In this document: positions 1 to 7,658 of the stretch, one piece after another | How positions within the stretch are numbered: position 1 is the first letter of the stretch | How the letters are laid out: every line of letters starts with the position of its first letter | NCBI GenBank assembly: GCA_002071485.1 | Contig: MWFF01000122.1 | Span: 1-61,456, forward strand | Length of the DNA: 61,456 bases | Source: Verrucomicrobia bacterium ADurb.Bin006 | GTDB lineage: Bacteria > Verrucomicrobiota > Verrucomicrobiia > Limisphaerales > J093 | Direction: 5' to 3' | Translations under genes and position numbers: made by a program | The notes under the pieces: generated by a model | The model's input: only the letters and a program-made list of their open reading frames with translations | What the model was told of the DNA's origin: nothing | Databases searched by the model: none

Positions 1-357
1 CACGCCGCCGTGATCAACCTCTCCGGTCACGCTCGCGATCACTGGCCGATCCGCCACCACGCGATGCAGCCGGAAACATCCCTGGGAGTTGGTGGCGGCA
101 ACGCTGAGGCGATGTTCACCTTGCGCGATGGCGGGCGGATTGGTCACCGGCATCCAGGAGGATGCATTGGCCAGCGACGACGCGGTTTGGAGCACGAAGC
201 CGGCGTCGTTTCTGGGCCAGGTCAACACCGCGTTCGCCGGTCCATCGCGCAAAATCGTCAGCGAGGGCTGAGCCGGGCCGTTTGGATCCTGCGCACAAAG
301 GCGGCAACCGAGGGCGAGCAAAACGGACAGACAGAAGCCGATGCGCATGTTTTTCAT
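1..357 (-). CDS. Secreted protein, N-terminal part, runs off the left edge
   Basis: Reading from the ATG at 357 leftwards gives 119 codons with no stop before the window edge, so the 3' end is missing. The first ~21 residues (MKNMRIGFCLSVLLALGC) are a signal peptide, possibly a lipoprotein one because a Cys follows LALG. After it comes a segment with W, FVLQTASSL, SSW and CFRL spacing. This resembles the short beta-rich module found at the end of many verrucomicrobial secreted proteins, and the subtilase at 32333-38032 ends in a similar pattern (LEVSTDLVSW ... FYRA). A purine-rich stretch (GGAAGAGACAGG) precedes the ATG. Function is unknown; the secretion signal is clear, the family only a resemblance. 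Confidence 0.6.
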   Translation of the reverse strand, partial: MKNMRIGFCLSVLLALGCRLCAQDPNGPAQPSLTILRDGPANAVLTWPRNDAGFVLQTASSLANASSWMPVTNPPAIAQGEHRLSVAATNSQGCFRLHRVVADRPVIASVTGEVDHGGV

Positions 358-555
358 ACCTGTCTCTTCCACGCTGCGAGCAGGTTCAACTGGAAGCATT
401 GCCGCCGGTCTGAGCGGCAAAAAGCAAGCCTTATTTGCCGTTCCGGGCCTCCTACGTATTCGTTAAGACGATCCGGCTTTGTAGGTTACCAACGCCCCTG
501 GCGGGGACGATCTTTGATCGGCAGCGCCACCGAAATGGGGTCAGTCTCGGCGATC

Positions 556-621
556 AATCTGTGTTCCGGCCTGAATCGGTGTGGAGTCCGTCCCTCACAG
601 ATTCGGGGCGGAACACAGATT
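556..621. repeat. REP-like inverted repeat next to transposase remnant
   Basis: Two 22-nt arms (556-577 and 600-621) match as inverted copies at 20 of 22 positions, separated by a 22-nt spacer. The arms contain the word CTGTGTTCCG / CGGAACACAG. It lies in a non-coding stretch 75 bp from the RAYT remnant, as expected of a REP element. No gene is supported between 358 and 695. Confidence 0.6.
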
Positions 622-640
622 GCCCGGCCATGGCCTTCTC

Positions 641-730
641 CGTGTCCTCGGCGTCTCTGTGGTTCATTCCGCACGGCGACATTCGGCGAGGGTGATCAAC
701 CACAGAGACACAGAGAGCGCCTAGGACACG
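641..730. repeat. Second REP-like inverted repeat (AACCACAGAGAC family)
   Basis: The left arm at 641-664 and the right arm at 698-730 are imperfect inverted copies (CGTGTCCT ... CTCTGTGGTT against AACCACAGAG ... AGGACACG), the right arm carrying about 9 extra bases. The word AACCACAGAGAC-ACAGAG is, from memory, a common dispersed repeat in environmental bacterial genomes. Together with the repeat at 556-621 it forms a doublet beside the RAYT remnant, whose 3' end it overlaps. Confidence 0.5.
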
Positions 731-941
731 TAGCTGGCGCTACCCATCGCCAGGCGTGTAGCGATCCATTGCTCCACCGAAATGCCGACAGCGGCTGCTC
801 CGCTGCCACCAACCCCGCGCGGACCGGGTTTAGGTGGACGTAATCGCACGCCGCCCTCAGGTACCCGGGCCAGCGCCCGTCAATGACCAGGGACTTGTAG
901 CGTCCGCTGAACACGTGTCCGAAGTACCGGTTCGACATCAA
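696..941 (-). pseudogene. REP-associated tyrosine transposase (RAYT) remnant
   Basis: The minus-strand frame encodes a 81-residue stretch with the C-terminal signature of Y1/IS200-like transposases: a Gly-rich GHVFSGRYKSLVIDG segment followed by YVHLNPVRAGLV. In intact RAYTs this region lies after the HUH motif and catalytic Tyr. Here the whole N-terminal half, including HUH, is absent, so the remnant cannot be active. It sits directly beside two REP-like inverted repeats, the partners these transposases act on. It also lies just downstream of the eptA-like gene, whose 3' end is abnormal. Confidence 0.75.
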
Positions 942-974
942 GCCCTATGCACCCCCGCTCCCTTCGGGACAAAC

Positions 975-2798
975 TCAAGCAGGAGACATCTTGGGTGCGT
1001 GAAATACGTGCCTTTGGATCGTTGCACGGAAGCGGAGATTCTGATCGGGGATCGCTTTTCCTGGCAGTCTCTTTCTGATTGGTTGGTCTGCCGACTCCGA
1101 CCAGGTCTGGCTGCGCGGGCGCCAACGACCACGATTCGCACCCAGGATAGAGTTTCGTTTTCGCGCGAGGAAGAAGATATCCAGACTCGGTTCGTAAAGC
1201 GCTGTCCGGACGTTAAACAGTCCCAGGAAACTGTGGAAGAGGTTCTCATGCGAATATGGGTTGGCAAGGTTCGCCGCCAGCAAGACCGGATCGATCGCCT
1301 TCGACTCGAGGAAGTCCGGCGACGCCCAGAAAATCATCGGGATGTGCGTCTGCTGGCTTGGAGCAATGGCGGGGGGAAGTCCGTGGAGATAAATATTGTA
1401 TTCTCCAAGGGATTCACCGTGGTCGGAAACGTAGAGCATCGCGGTCGGATACGCTTGCGTCTCCAGCAGGTCAATCAGCCGGGCGAGCACGTAGTCCGTG
1501 TACACGATGGTGTTGTCGTAAGCGTTGACGATGGTCTGCCGTTCGCATTCTTGAACATCATCCCGGCCACATTCCGGGAGAAACGGTTTAAATGCCTCTG
1601 GGGTCCGCTTGTAGTAGGACGGGCCGTGGCTCCCTAGCTGATGAAGCACAATGAGCAGGTCCCCGCTATTGTCCTGGAGCAACCGGTCAAGGCCTTGCAA
1701 AAGAATCTCGTCGTAACAGCCCCCTCCGGAACGTAAGGCCTCATCGTGTGCGCAGTTCAAGTCCTCGTGCCTGACCCGGTCCGCAACCCCTTTGCTGCCG
1801 GAATTGTTGTCTCGCCAGATCACCTGAACTCCCACGCGCTGCAACACATCGAGCAGGTTCTCGTATTTCTTCGCCTCGCGGGAAGAGTAATGTCGTTTGC
1901 CCAGATGCGAGAACATCCCCGGCAGCGCAGTCGCCGTGTCAGTTCCACAAGACTGCACATCGGTAAAGGAGACGACGTCTCGCCTGCCAAGTTCCGGGTT
2001 CGTCATCCGGTCGTAGCCATTCAACGAGAAGTTCTCGGCGCGGGCTGATTCGCCGATCACATAGACCACAGCCGTTCTGGTGGCCGTGGCTGGTCTCGTG
2101 GCATCGGAGGCGATGGCTCGCAGGCTTGGGATGCCGCGTGCCGCATGGTTGGCCTGTAACACCCTGACGAAGCTGTAGATCGGATAGGTGGGATTGACGT
2201 ATGTGCGGAGCGCTCTATGGTTCCGCCCAAACAACACTAACTCCTTGAAATTGGCCAAAAGCAACACGGCGAGCAGGACCAAGTTGGCCGTCACGACGCC
2301 GGTGCGCACAAGCAGTTCGCGCCGCAATGGGCGATAGCGTATCCGCACCAGCACCACCAAGATGGCCGGCAACACCCCCAATAGGAACACGTGTCTGAAC
2401 AGAGCCCAAGTGAAGAACTCAGCGGCCTCTTGGAAGTTGGTCTCCACGAGATTCGTGATCATGCGCTGATCAATCACGATCCCATAACTCCTCATGAAAT
2501 AATCGGAAACACTCGCCAGGACGATCACGACACCCAAGAACGTCTTATGCACCGCCGGGTGGGACAGCAAGGAGAGCAAGGTGTTAAACACCAAAACCAG
2601 AATCAACCCCGTCGCCACCAAGAACACCCCGCGACTGCTGTTCGAAGATTCCAGAGCGACGGCAAGCGCTCGCCAAAAAGACCCATTGGCGCAACCCACA
2701 AGAAAAACGGCAGTGGCGAGATTGACCACCGTGGCTGTGGCGCTTATGCGGAAATGGTCGAAAGGAACCTGGCGCGGTTTTGCTTCTCTAGCCCGCAT
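975..2798 (-). CDS. eptA: EptA-family lipid A phosphoethanolamine transferase
   Basis: This inner-membrane enzyme family moves phosphoethanolamine from phosphatidylethanolamine to lipid A, which lowers negative surface charge. Five N-terminal membrane segments (about residues 20-185) precede a periplasmic sulfatase-fold domain. Visible active-site features are Glu250 in VIGESARAENFSLNGYDR, the nucleophile Thr286 in SCGTDTAT, and the metal ligands in LYVSDHGESLGEYN. Two oddities stand out. The family motif PCMFS is PGMFS here (Gly294), so a cysteine that pairs with Cys284 in characterised enzymes is missing. The protein also runs to 607 residues, with about 60 unrelated basic residues after the normal end near Lys547, suggesting the original stop was lost next to the transposase remnant. 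The ATG at 2798 was chosen for its AAGAGGA ribosome site; 2837 is an alternative. It is last gene of the lipid A operon. Confidence 0.9.
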   Translation of the reverse strand: MRAREAKPRQVPFDHFRISATATVVNLATAVFLVGCANGSFWRALAVALESSNSSRGVFLVATGLILVLVFNTLLSLLSHPAVHKTFLGVVIVLASVSDYFMRSYGIVIDQRMITNLVETNFQEAAEFFTWALFRHVFLLGVLPAILVVLVRIRYRPLRRELLVRTGVVTANLVLLAVLLLANFKELVLFGRNHRALRTYVNPTYPIYSFVRVLQANHAARGIPSLRAIASDATRPATATRTAVVYVIGESARAENFSLNGYDRMTNPELGRRDVVSFTDVQSCGTDTATALPGMFSHLGKRHYSSREAKKYENLLDVLQRVGVQVIWRDNNSGSKGVADRVRHEDLNCAHDEALRSGGGCYDEILLQGLDRLLQDNSGDLLIVLHQLGSHGPSYYKRTPEAFKPFLPECGRDDVQECERQTIVNAYDNTIVYTDYVLARLIDLLETQAYPTAMLYVSDHGESLGEYNIYLHGLPPAIAPSQQTHIPMIFWASPDFLESKAIDPVLLAANLANPYSHENLFHSFLGLFNVRTALYEPSLDIFFLARKRNSILGANRGRWRPRSQTWSESADQPIRKRLPGKAIPDQNLRFRATIQRHVFHAPKMSPA

Positions 2799-2857
2799 AG
2801 CAGTCCTCTTGCGAAGTCTGAGTGTCCTGCGCATCATAGGGGTGTGAAATATCCGGG

Positions 2858-3598
2858 CTAGGCCGCCTCTGCCTGAGGTCTCTCGAGCACCGCATACCAC
2901 TGTTTGGCAATCCAGCGACGCGTCGCCATGGTCTGAACGACCCGCAACCCGGTCGCCTCAACGTCCTCAGTGAACTGCTTGCGCGGGATGGGGATTCGAT
3001 CGGTGGGCGTTCTGCGGCGAATCCAGTTCCGCAAACGGAAGATCAAGGCCCCCAAGCAGCGGTCGCAGAAGAAAGAAACGACGATCTGGCCCCGGCAAAT
3101 CCGGCCCAACTCGCTCAGGCAGCGCCGACGAACCTCCGGTTCCCGGAAGTGATGGAACAGGCGGTTGCAGAGAATGGCGTCGAACGCGTTGTCCCTGAAG
3201 CTGGTCAGGAAGGCGTCTTCAACACGGAATTCAACGCCCTGAGCGATTCCTCGCGTCCGCGCATAGCCCTGAGCCTCTTCGAGCATGTGCGCGGATGAAT
3301 CCGCCTCGGTCACCCGGAATCCCATTTCCACCAGAAGAGGCAGCAGCCGCCCGGTGCCCGAGGGCAGGTCCAACACCTTAGATCCGGGTGGCAGCCCCCG
3401 CAACAGCCGGCGTACACAGAGCAGTTCACGCCGATGCGTCGCCGTTCCATGCAGCGAACGCGCGTATTTCCGGGCGGATACCTCGCTATTGAAGCGATTC
3501 CTGGTTTGTTCGGCGGAATTGGATTCTCGACCTCCGGCGTCGAGGTCCAATGCCTCTCCCTTTCGTTGCACCGAGACCCTCCTGTCTGCTTCACTCAC
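2858..3598 (-). CDS. Class I SAM-dependent methyltransferase in lipid A operon
   Basis: A Rossmann-fold methyltransferase of 246 residues. Motif I is VLDLPSGTGRLLP, followed by the acidic EAD loop, then DAFLTSFRDNAFDAILCNRLFHHF, the usual motif II-III region of UbiE/type 11 methyltransferases. The GTG at 3598 is preferred because it overlaps the stop of the ArnT-like gene (GTGA) and has a GGAGGGG ribosome site; the frame is open further upstream only because it antisenses nothing and overlaps arnT coding. The substrate cannot be read from sequence. Its place between the ArnT-like transferase and EptA suggests methylation of a lipid A, sugar or polyprenyl substrate, which is inference. Confidence 0.8.
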   Translation of the reverse strand: MSEADRRVSVQRKGEALDLDAGGRESNSAEQTRNRFNSEVSARKYARSLHGTATHRRELLCVRRLLRGLPPGSKVLDLPSGTGRLLPLLVEMGFRVTEADSSAHMLEEAQGYARTRGIAQGVEFRVEDAFLTSFRDNAFDAILCNRLFHHFREPEVRRRCLSELGRICRGQIVVSFFCDRCLGALIFRLRNWIRRRTPTDRIPIPRKQFTEDVEATGLRVVQTMATRRWIAKQWYAVLERPQAEAA

Positions 3599-5364
3599 GG
3601 GTTCCCCTCCATCCGCTGGATCAAGGCAAACGATCCTGCGGTCGCAACAACGCGCCACGCATTGGTCGGCCAGTCCGAGCCCACTTTCGTCAACTTGACC
3701 ACCCCAAAGACCGGCCGCCCCGGCGGTGCAAGGGTCGAACATTGTCCGGGGGAGGACAGCAGTCTCGCCTGCTGGGCGGGCGTCGGCGGCAACAGATGAT
3801 CCACCCGGTCCTCGGAAACGTGGATCAGACGCGACAAATACCACTCCAAGCCTGGCACGTTGGCCCGGTAGACGAAGACCATCGGTTCGTCGCCAGTCTC
3901 AGAACGAATCCGTTGCGTCAGGCTCCGCATGGACGCCCCGACGCCCATCAGGTCATTCCATGATCCAGCCTGACTCAGAAGAAGAATCCATACGATCAAT
4001 GACCCTGCCGCAAAACCGCCTCCCAACACGGAGGCCTTGGGCTTGACCGGCACGGTCAGGGCGCCCATGCCCAATGCGATCAGAATCAGAATCCCGAGCA
4101 GGGGCAGCGGCACGGCGGGTATTGTGTGCGTGGTGAACCGCAGAGCCGCCACGAGGGCCACAATCAGGCTGCCGAAAAACCCTGCGATGCTTGCGGCATG
4201 CCAGGTCAGATCGGACCTGCTTCCCACCCGCTCCCACCATCCCCCGATCGCGAGGGCCAGTGCGGGATAGAGGGGAAGCACGTAGGTGATCAGCTTCGAG
4301 CCGCTCAACGAAAGCACCAGAAACGGGGGCACCACCCAGCCAATCATCAACCACCACACGCGGCCAAACGGCTGGTCGGTCTTCAGCTCGCGGTTCAGCC
4401 AGGGAACGACTGAGGCCAACAGAAACGTCCACGGCAGCAGCCCAACCAGCAGGACGGGGATGTAGAAGAACGTCGAGTGGTAGCGGCCATGCTGCCGGGT
4501 GAAGAAACGCGCGATCAACTCGTCGTGCGCAAAGAAGCGGACCAGCGTTGGCTCCCTGACTGCGACGATAAGAAACCATGAGATACCGATGAGGGCCGTC
4601 AGCGCCATCCCTCTGAACCAGGGAATCTTCACTCTCTCACCCCGGCGCCTGAGCGCTATCTGCCACGTCGCGACAGCGCTCACCGGCACCACGATTGCCA
4701 TCGGCCCCTTGGTCAAGAAGCCAAGACCCATCGCGATGAAGCAACCCCAGAGCCAGCGCCGATGGGCGGGTTCGAGTGCCCATTGAGCAAAGGAAGCGAT
4801 CGCCGTCGTGATCCAAAACGTCAGGATCATGTCCGGCGTGAGCAGCCGAGCCTGGACAAAGAACTGCAAAGACGTCACCAACACAATCGTGGCCGCCACC
4901 CCGGCGCGCTCCCCGAACAGGCTTCGGCCCGTTTTGAAGATCAGCCATGCCGTGCCGATGGCCGCGAGGGCACAGGGGAACCGAGCCGCCCACCCATTCT
5001 GACCGAACACCGTGAAACTCGCGGCTGTCAGCCAGTAAACAACCGGAGGTTTCTGAGGGTGAGCAAAACCATGCAGTGTCGGCATCATCCAGTCTCCGCT
5101 CTCCAACATTTCGCGGCTGATCTCCGCGTAGCGCCCCTCGTCCGGTTCGTTGAGTCCGCGCCCGCCCAGCAGGGCAAAGCAGGCGATCAGGACGAACACG
5201 GCCAGAGCCAGTCGCTCCCAGTATCGGCCACGACTCGGTTCAGACTCGAGTGTCGGTTGTCTGACGGGTGTCATGGCCGTGCGCGCCCCGGGGGTTGCGG
5301 CGCCGCGCAGTCGTCCGCGCTCTTCGCCAACCGGACCAACGGTACTGGCTCGCAGATGCGTCAT
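3595..5364 (-). CDS. ArnT-like polyprenyl-phosphate sugar transferase (GT83)
   Basis: An integral-membrane glycosyltransferase of the ArnT/PMT group, which transfers a sugar from undecaprenyl phosphate to lipid A on the periplasmic side. The first membrane helix is followed by the family's DEGRYAEI motif (catalytic Asp region), HPQKPPVVYW, and a multi-helix core with RLLTPDM and FLTKGPMA. About 12 hydrophobic segments are visible. The length of 589 residues is close to ArnT (about 550). The start at 5364 lies 4 nt after the upstream stop; an internal ATG at 5274 would remove 30 low-complexity residues. It is translationally coupled to the methyltransferase. The sugar is unknown: no aminoarabinose synthesis genes are in the window, so calling it ArnT proper would be overreach. 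Confidence 0.88.
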   Translation of the reverse strand: MTHLRASTVGPVGEERGRLRGAATPGARTAMTPVRQPTLESEPSRGRYWERLALAVFVLIACFALLGGRGLNEPDEGRYAEISREMLESGDWMMPTLHGFAHPQKPPVVYWLTAASFTVFGQNGWAARFPCALAAIGTAWLIFKTGRSLFGERAGVAATIVLVTSLQFFVQARLLTPDMILTFWITTAIASFAQWALEPAHRRWLWGCFIAMGLGFLTKGPMAIVVPVSAVATWQIALRRRGERVKIPWFRGMALTALIGISWFLIVAVREPTLVRFFAHDELIARFFTRQHGRYHSTFFYIPVLLVGLLPWTFLLASVVPWLNRELKTDQPFGRVWWLMIGWVVPPFLVLSLSGSKLITYVLPLYPALALAIGGWWERVGSRSDLTWHAASIAGFFGSLIVALVAALRFTTHTIPAVPLPLLGILILIALGMGALTVPVKPKASVLGGGFAAGSLIVWILLLSQAGSWNDLMGVGASMRSLTQRIRSETGDEPMVFVYRANVPGLEWYLSRLIHVSEDRVDHLLPPTPAQQARLLSSPGQCSTLAPPGRPVFGVVKLTKVGSDWPTNAWRVVATAGSFALIQRMEGNP

Positions 5365-5368
5365 CGCT

Positions 5369-5719
5369 TCAGATCGAGGCGCCTTGCGGTGCGCGGCTCA
5401 CACCGGCCTGGCGGCGGTTGTGCCGTGTCTCCAGGAACAGGTTGTAAGCCGCGATAGCCGCGGGAAACAGGTTGGACAGCACGCCAACCGAATCACTCTT
5501 GTTGCTAAGACTGAAGTAGGAGAGCAGCAGCAGGCTGCCCAGCAGCGACATATACCAGAACAGGCGTGGGAATTTGGAGCGGCGCGCCGAGTGGGACGCG
5601 ATCACCTGGACGAACCAGCGCCCCGCGAAGAGGGCGACACCCAAGTACCCGATGAGCTTCCACGGTGTGACCACCACTGCTACGTCAAACAGATCGACTC
5701 GGAACAAGGTGTCATTCAT
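5369..5719 (-). CDS. Lipid A biosynthesis N-terminal domain (LAB_N) membrane protein
   Basis: A 116-residue protein with three hydrophobic helices. It matches the LAB_N pattern: WKLIGYLGVALFAGRWFVQV, then RSKFPRLFWYMSLLGSLLLL, then SVGVLSNLFPAAIAAYNL. The domain is known at the N-terminus of some LpxB proteins and as a small stand-alone partner of polyprenyl-phosphate glycosyltransferases and ArnT-like enzymes. The gene begins at the base directly before the stop of the GT2 gene (5720) and ends 4 nt before the ArnT-like gene, so the three are one unit. Its probable job is to flip or present the lipid-linked sugar, by analogy with small flippase partners; that is inference. Confidence 0.8.
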   Translation of the reverse strand: MNDTLFRVDLFDVAVVVTPWKLIGYLGVALFAGRWFVQVIASHSARRSKFPRLFWYMSLLGSLLLLSYFSLSNKSDSVGVLSNLFPAAIAAYNLFLETRHNRRQAGVSRAPQGASI

Positions 5720-6478
5720 TCACTTGGTTGCCTGGATTCGGGCCCGGGGCAGTTGCCGGCGGAGCAGCCACGCGACGCCGATCAGGTCGAAGGCCCCCGC
5801 GCGGGCACGCGACCAATTGTTGTACTTCGATGTCCCGGCCAAGCGCGGGCGATGCCGGACTGGCACCTCGGCCAGGCGGAGGCCCGCCTGCCGGAAGATC
5901 GCGGGCAGGTACCGATGCAGTCCCCGGAACGGGACCAACAGGTCCACCGCCTGTCGCGGGAACACCTTTTGAGAACAGCCGGTGTCGCGAATGCCGTCGT
6001 GGAGGAACGCGCGGCGAATAGCGTTCGCGATCCGCGAGGCAGCCTTTCGATTCCATGCGTCGTGCCGATCCTCCCGATAGCCGCAGACGACATCCACGCC
6101 ACCGCCATGAAATGCCTCGAGGAGCAGCCAGAAGCTGGCCGGATCGTTCTGGCCGTCACCGTCCATCAGACCGCAGACCTCGCCCGTACACGCGTGTAGT
6201 CCGTGGTAAATCGCGGCGCTTTGCCCGAGATTCTCCGCGAATCGCAGCCCCCGGATTCCCGTCATTTCACTGACAGCCCTCCAGGTGCGGTCGCTGCTTC
6301 CGTCGTCGATAGCGACAATTTCGGCCCGGGGCAGCGCCGCGCGCAATTCTTCGAGGACGGAGCGCACGTTGGCCTCCTCGTTGTAGAAGGGAACCACGAC
6401 CGAAAATGAGGCATCCCCCGAACTCATGTGAGGCAAAGCGTCGCCTGCATCCGCTCCAAGCGCTATGAAACTCATCAT
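5720..6478 (-). CDS. Polyprenyl-phosphate glycosyltransferase, GT2 (ArnC/DPM1-like)
   Basis: A soluble GT2 enzyme of 252 residues expected to charge undecaprenyl phosphate with a sugar at the cytoplasmic face. Features: VVVPFYNEEANV at the N-terminus, AIDDGSSDRT, NLGQSAAIYHGL, the metal-binding GLMDGDGQNDP, and GTSKYNNWSRA near the C-terminus, all typical of the dolichyl-phosphate-mannose synthase/ArnC group. Unlike ArnC it lacks a clear pair of C-terminal membrane helices, and the separate LAB_N protein may replace them. It is the first gene of the minus-strand operon, 36 nt downstream of the operator-like sequence at 6514-6540. A later ATG at 6427 is possible; neither start has a strong ribosome site. 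Confidence 0.88.
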   Translation of the reverse strand: MMSFIALGADAGDALPHMSSGDASFSVVVPFYNEEANVRSVLEELRAALPRAEIVAIDDGSSDRTWRAVSEMTGIRGLRFAENLGQSAAIYHGLHACTGEVCGLMDGDGQNDPASFWLLLEAFHGGGVDVVCGYREDRHDAWNRKAASRIANAIRRAFLHDGIRDTGCSQKVFPRQAVDLLVPFRGLHRYLPAIFRQAGLRLAEVPVRHRPRLAGTSKYNNWSRARAGAFDLIGVAWLLRRQLPRARIQATK

Positions 6479-6513
6479 CGACTGGAACAGTGAGGGATCG
6501 AGATAACGCCGAA

Positions 6514-6540
6514 ATGAAAGCCGGATGACAGTATTGTCAT
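6514..6540. promoter_or_regulatory. Operator-like site of the CusR-type regulator, lipid A operon side
   Basis: On the minus strand this reads as a 27-mer that matches the sequence at 8821-8847 at 24 of 27 positions. The core at 6525-6540 is a palindrome, ATGACA-GTAT-TGTCAT, followed on the minus strand by CCGGCTTTCAT. From memory the E. coli CusR box is ATGACAA-NN-TTGTCAT, which has the same half-sites and spacing. It lies 36 nt before the GT2 start and could also serve the divergent regulator gene, since the core is symmetrical. Binding is inferred, not shown. Confidence 0.7.
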
Positions 6541-6983
6541 TTACGTTTCATTCCTCGTTCACCCGGGGGCGAGACAGTGCGCGCAGCGTGAACGCCGCCA
6601 TCACGAAACACGAACTGCCCGGGGACGAGCACGGACACGAGTCTGCCCGATCCGAAACGGAGACGTTCCTTTGCCCCCCTGCACCGCCGGCGTGGACGCT
6701 CTATGGTCCCTTGCTGGTTCGATTGGACCGGCTGGAGCTCGTGAAGACCAAAGGCCACGAGCTTGTCGTGCGGCGCGGCGACGGGGCCGGTGAGGTCTCG
6801 GTTCTCAACCGATCGCCACTCGATCGGCCGGAGCGCATCTGGATTGTGTCGAGTCCTTCGGGGCGCGCCGATGCCGTTGTCGAGCAGCGGGTGCCGGCAC
6901 CCGCGGAAACATGGAGGACGCCTCTCGAGGATGCCGGCAACCCCGCATTGTCTCCGGCGGGGACCTCCGTTACTCTGGAGATC
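6541..6983. other. Intergenic region before the two-component system
   Basis: A 443-bp gap with no convincing gene. The response regulator frame stays open through it from 6525, but the translated sequence has no domain and the receiver domain starts cleanly at the ATG at 6984. It probably holds the leader of the regulator transcript. No further copy of the ATGACA-N4-TGTCAT core was seen. Confidence 0.5.
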
Positions 6984-7658
6984 ATGCGTGTGCTCGTAGT
7001 CGAAGACGAACGCAAGACAGCCTCGTTCATCCGCAAGGCGCTCCAGGCCGAGGGCCACGTGGTGGACGTGCTGCACGACGGCTCCGAGGCGCTCCTCGCC
7101 GCCGCCAACACCCCGTTCGACGTGATTGTGCTCGACATCATGTTGCCCGGCCGCGACGGCCTGAGCGTGGTCCGCCAGATGCGGGAGCGGAAAATCACCG
7201 TCCCGGTGTTGCTGCTGAGCGCGCGGGGAGAGGTCGGCGAAAGAATTGAGGGATTGGACGCCGGCGCCGACGATTACCTGCCCAAACCGTTCGCCCTCGA
7301 GGAAGTGCTTGCGCGCGTCCGGGCGCTCGGACGCCGGCAGAGCGAGGCCAAGACTCCCGTCCTGCGCATTGCGGATCTCACGCTCGACTCGGTCACACGC
7401 AAGGTGAAGCGGGGCGGAACACCGATCGATCTCGCGCCGCGCGAGTACCTTTTGCTCGAGTTCCTGATGCGTTCGGCCGGCCGCATTTGCGGACGGATGG
7501 CCATCGTCGACAAGGTCTGGGACTACGATTTCGATCCCGGCAGCAACCTGGTGGATGTCTACATCATGCGCTTGCGCGAGAAGATCGACGCCGGCTTCGA
7601 ACCGAAGCTCCTTCACACCGTGCGGGGCGTCGGCTACGTGCTCAAGGAGCCATCGTGA
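6984..7658 (+). CDS. OmpR/PhoB-family response regulator, CusR/CopR-like
   Basis: A 224-residue transcription regulator. The receiver domain (1-118) has the acidic pair in VVEDERKTASF, phospho-acceptor Asp51 in VLDIMLPGRDG, the Ser/Thr switch in LLLSA and Lys101 in YLPKPFA. A winged-helix DNA-binding domain follows (about 128-224), ending in VDVYIMRLREKID and HTVRGVGYVL. KTASFIRKAL and VWDYDFDPGSNLVDVYI are typical of the heavy-metal (CusR/CopR) branch rather than PmrA. The ATG at 6984 has GGAG upstream and begins exactly at the domain. It overlaps the kinase gene by 4 nt. Likely targets are its two flanking operons, each with a shared operator-like sequence. Confidence 0.92.
   Translation: MRVLVVEDERKTASFIRKALQAEGHVVDVLHDGSEALLAAANTPFDVIVLDIMLPGRDGLSVVRQMRERKITVPVLLLSARGEVGERIEGLDAGADDYLPKPFALEEVLARVRALGRRQSEAKTPVLRIADLTLDSVTRKVKRGGTPIDLAPREYLLLEFLMRSAGRICGRMAIVDKVWDYDFDPGSNLVDVYIMRLREKIDAGFEPKLLHTVRGVGYVLKEPS

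Noticed and set aside
10..843. A 277-codon plus-strand frame at the left edge
   Set aside because: It runs through the reverse complement of a signal-peptide gene, two inverted repeats and the transposase remnant, so it cannot be a single real gene.
3599..3844. Longer N-terminus of the methyltransferase
   Set aside because: The extra 82 codons are antisense-like and overlap the 3' end of the ArnT-like gene; a GTG with a strong ribosome site overlaps that gene's stop.
6525..6983. N-terminal extension of the response regulator
   Set aside because: The frame is open but the receiver domain starts at 6984 with a good ribosome site; the extension would begin inside the operator-like palindrome.
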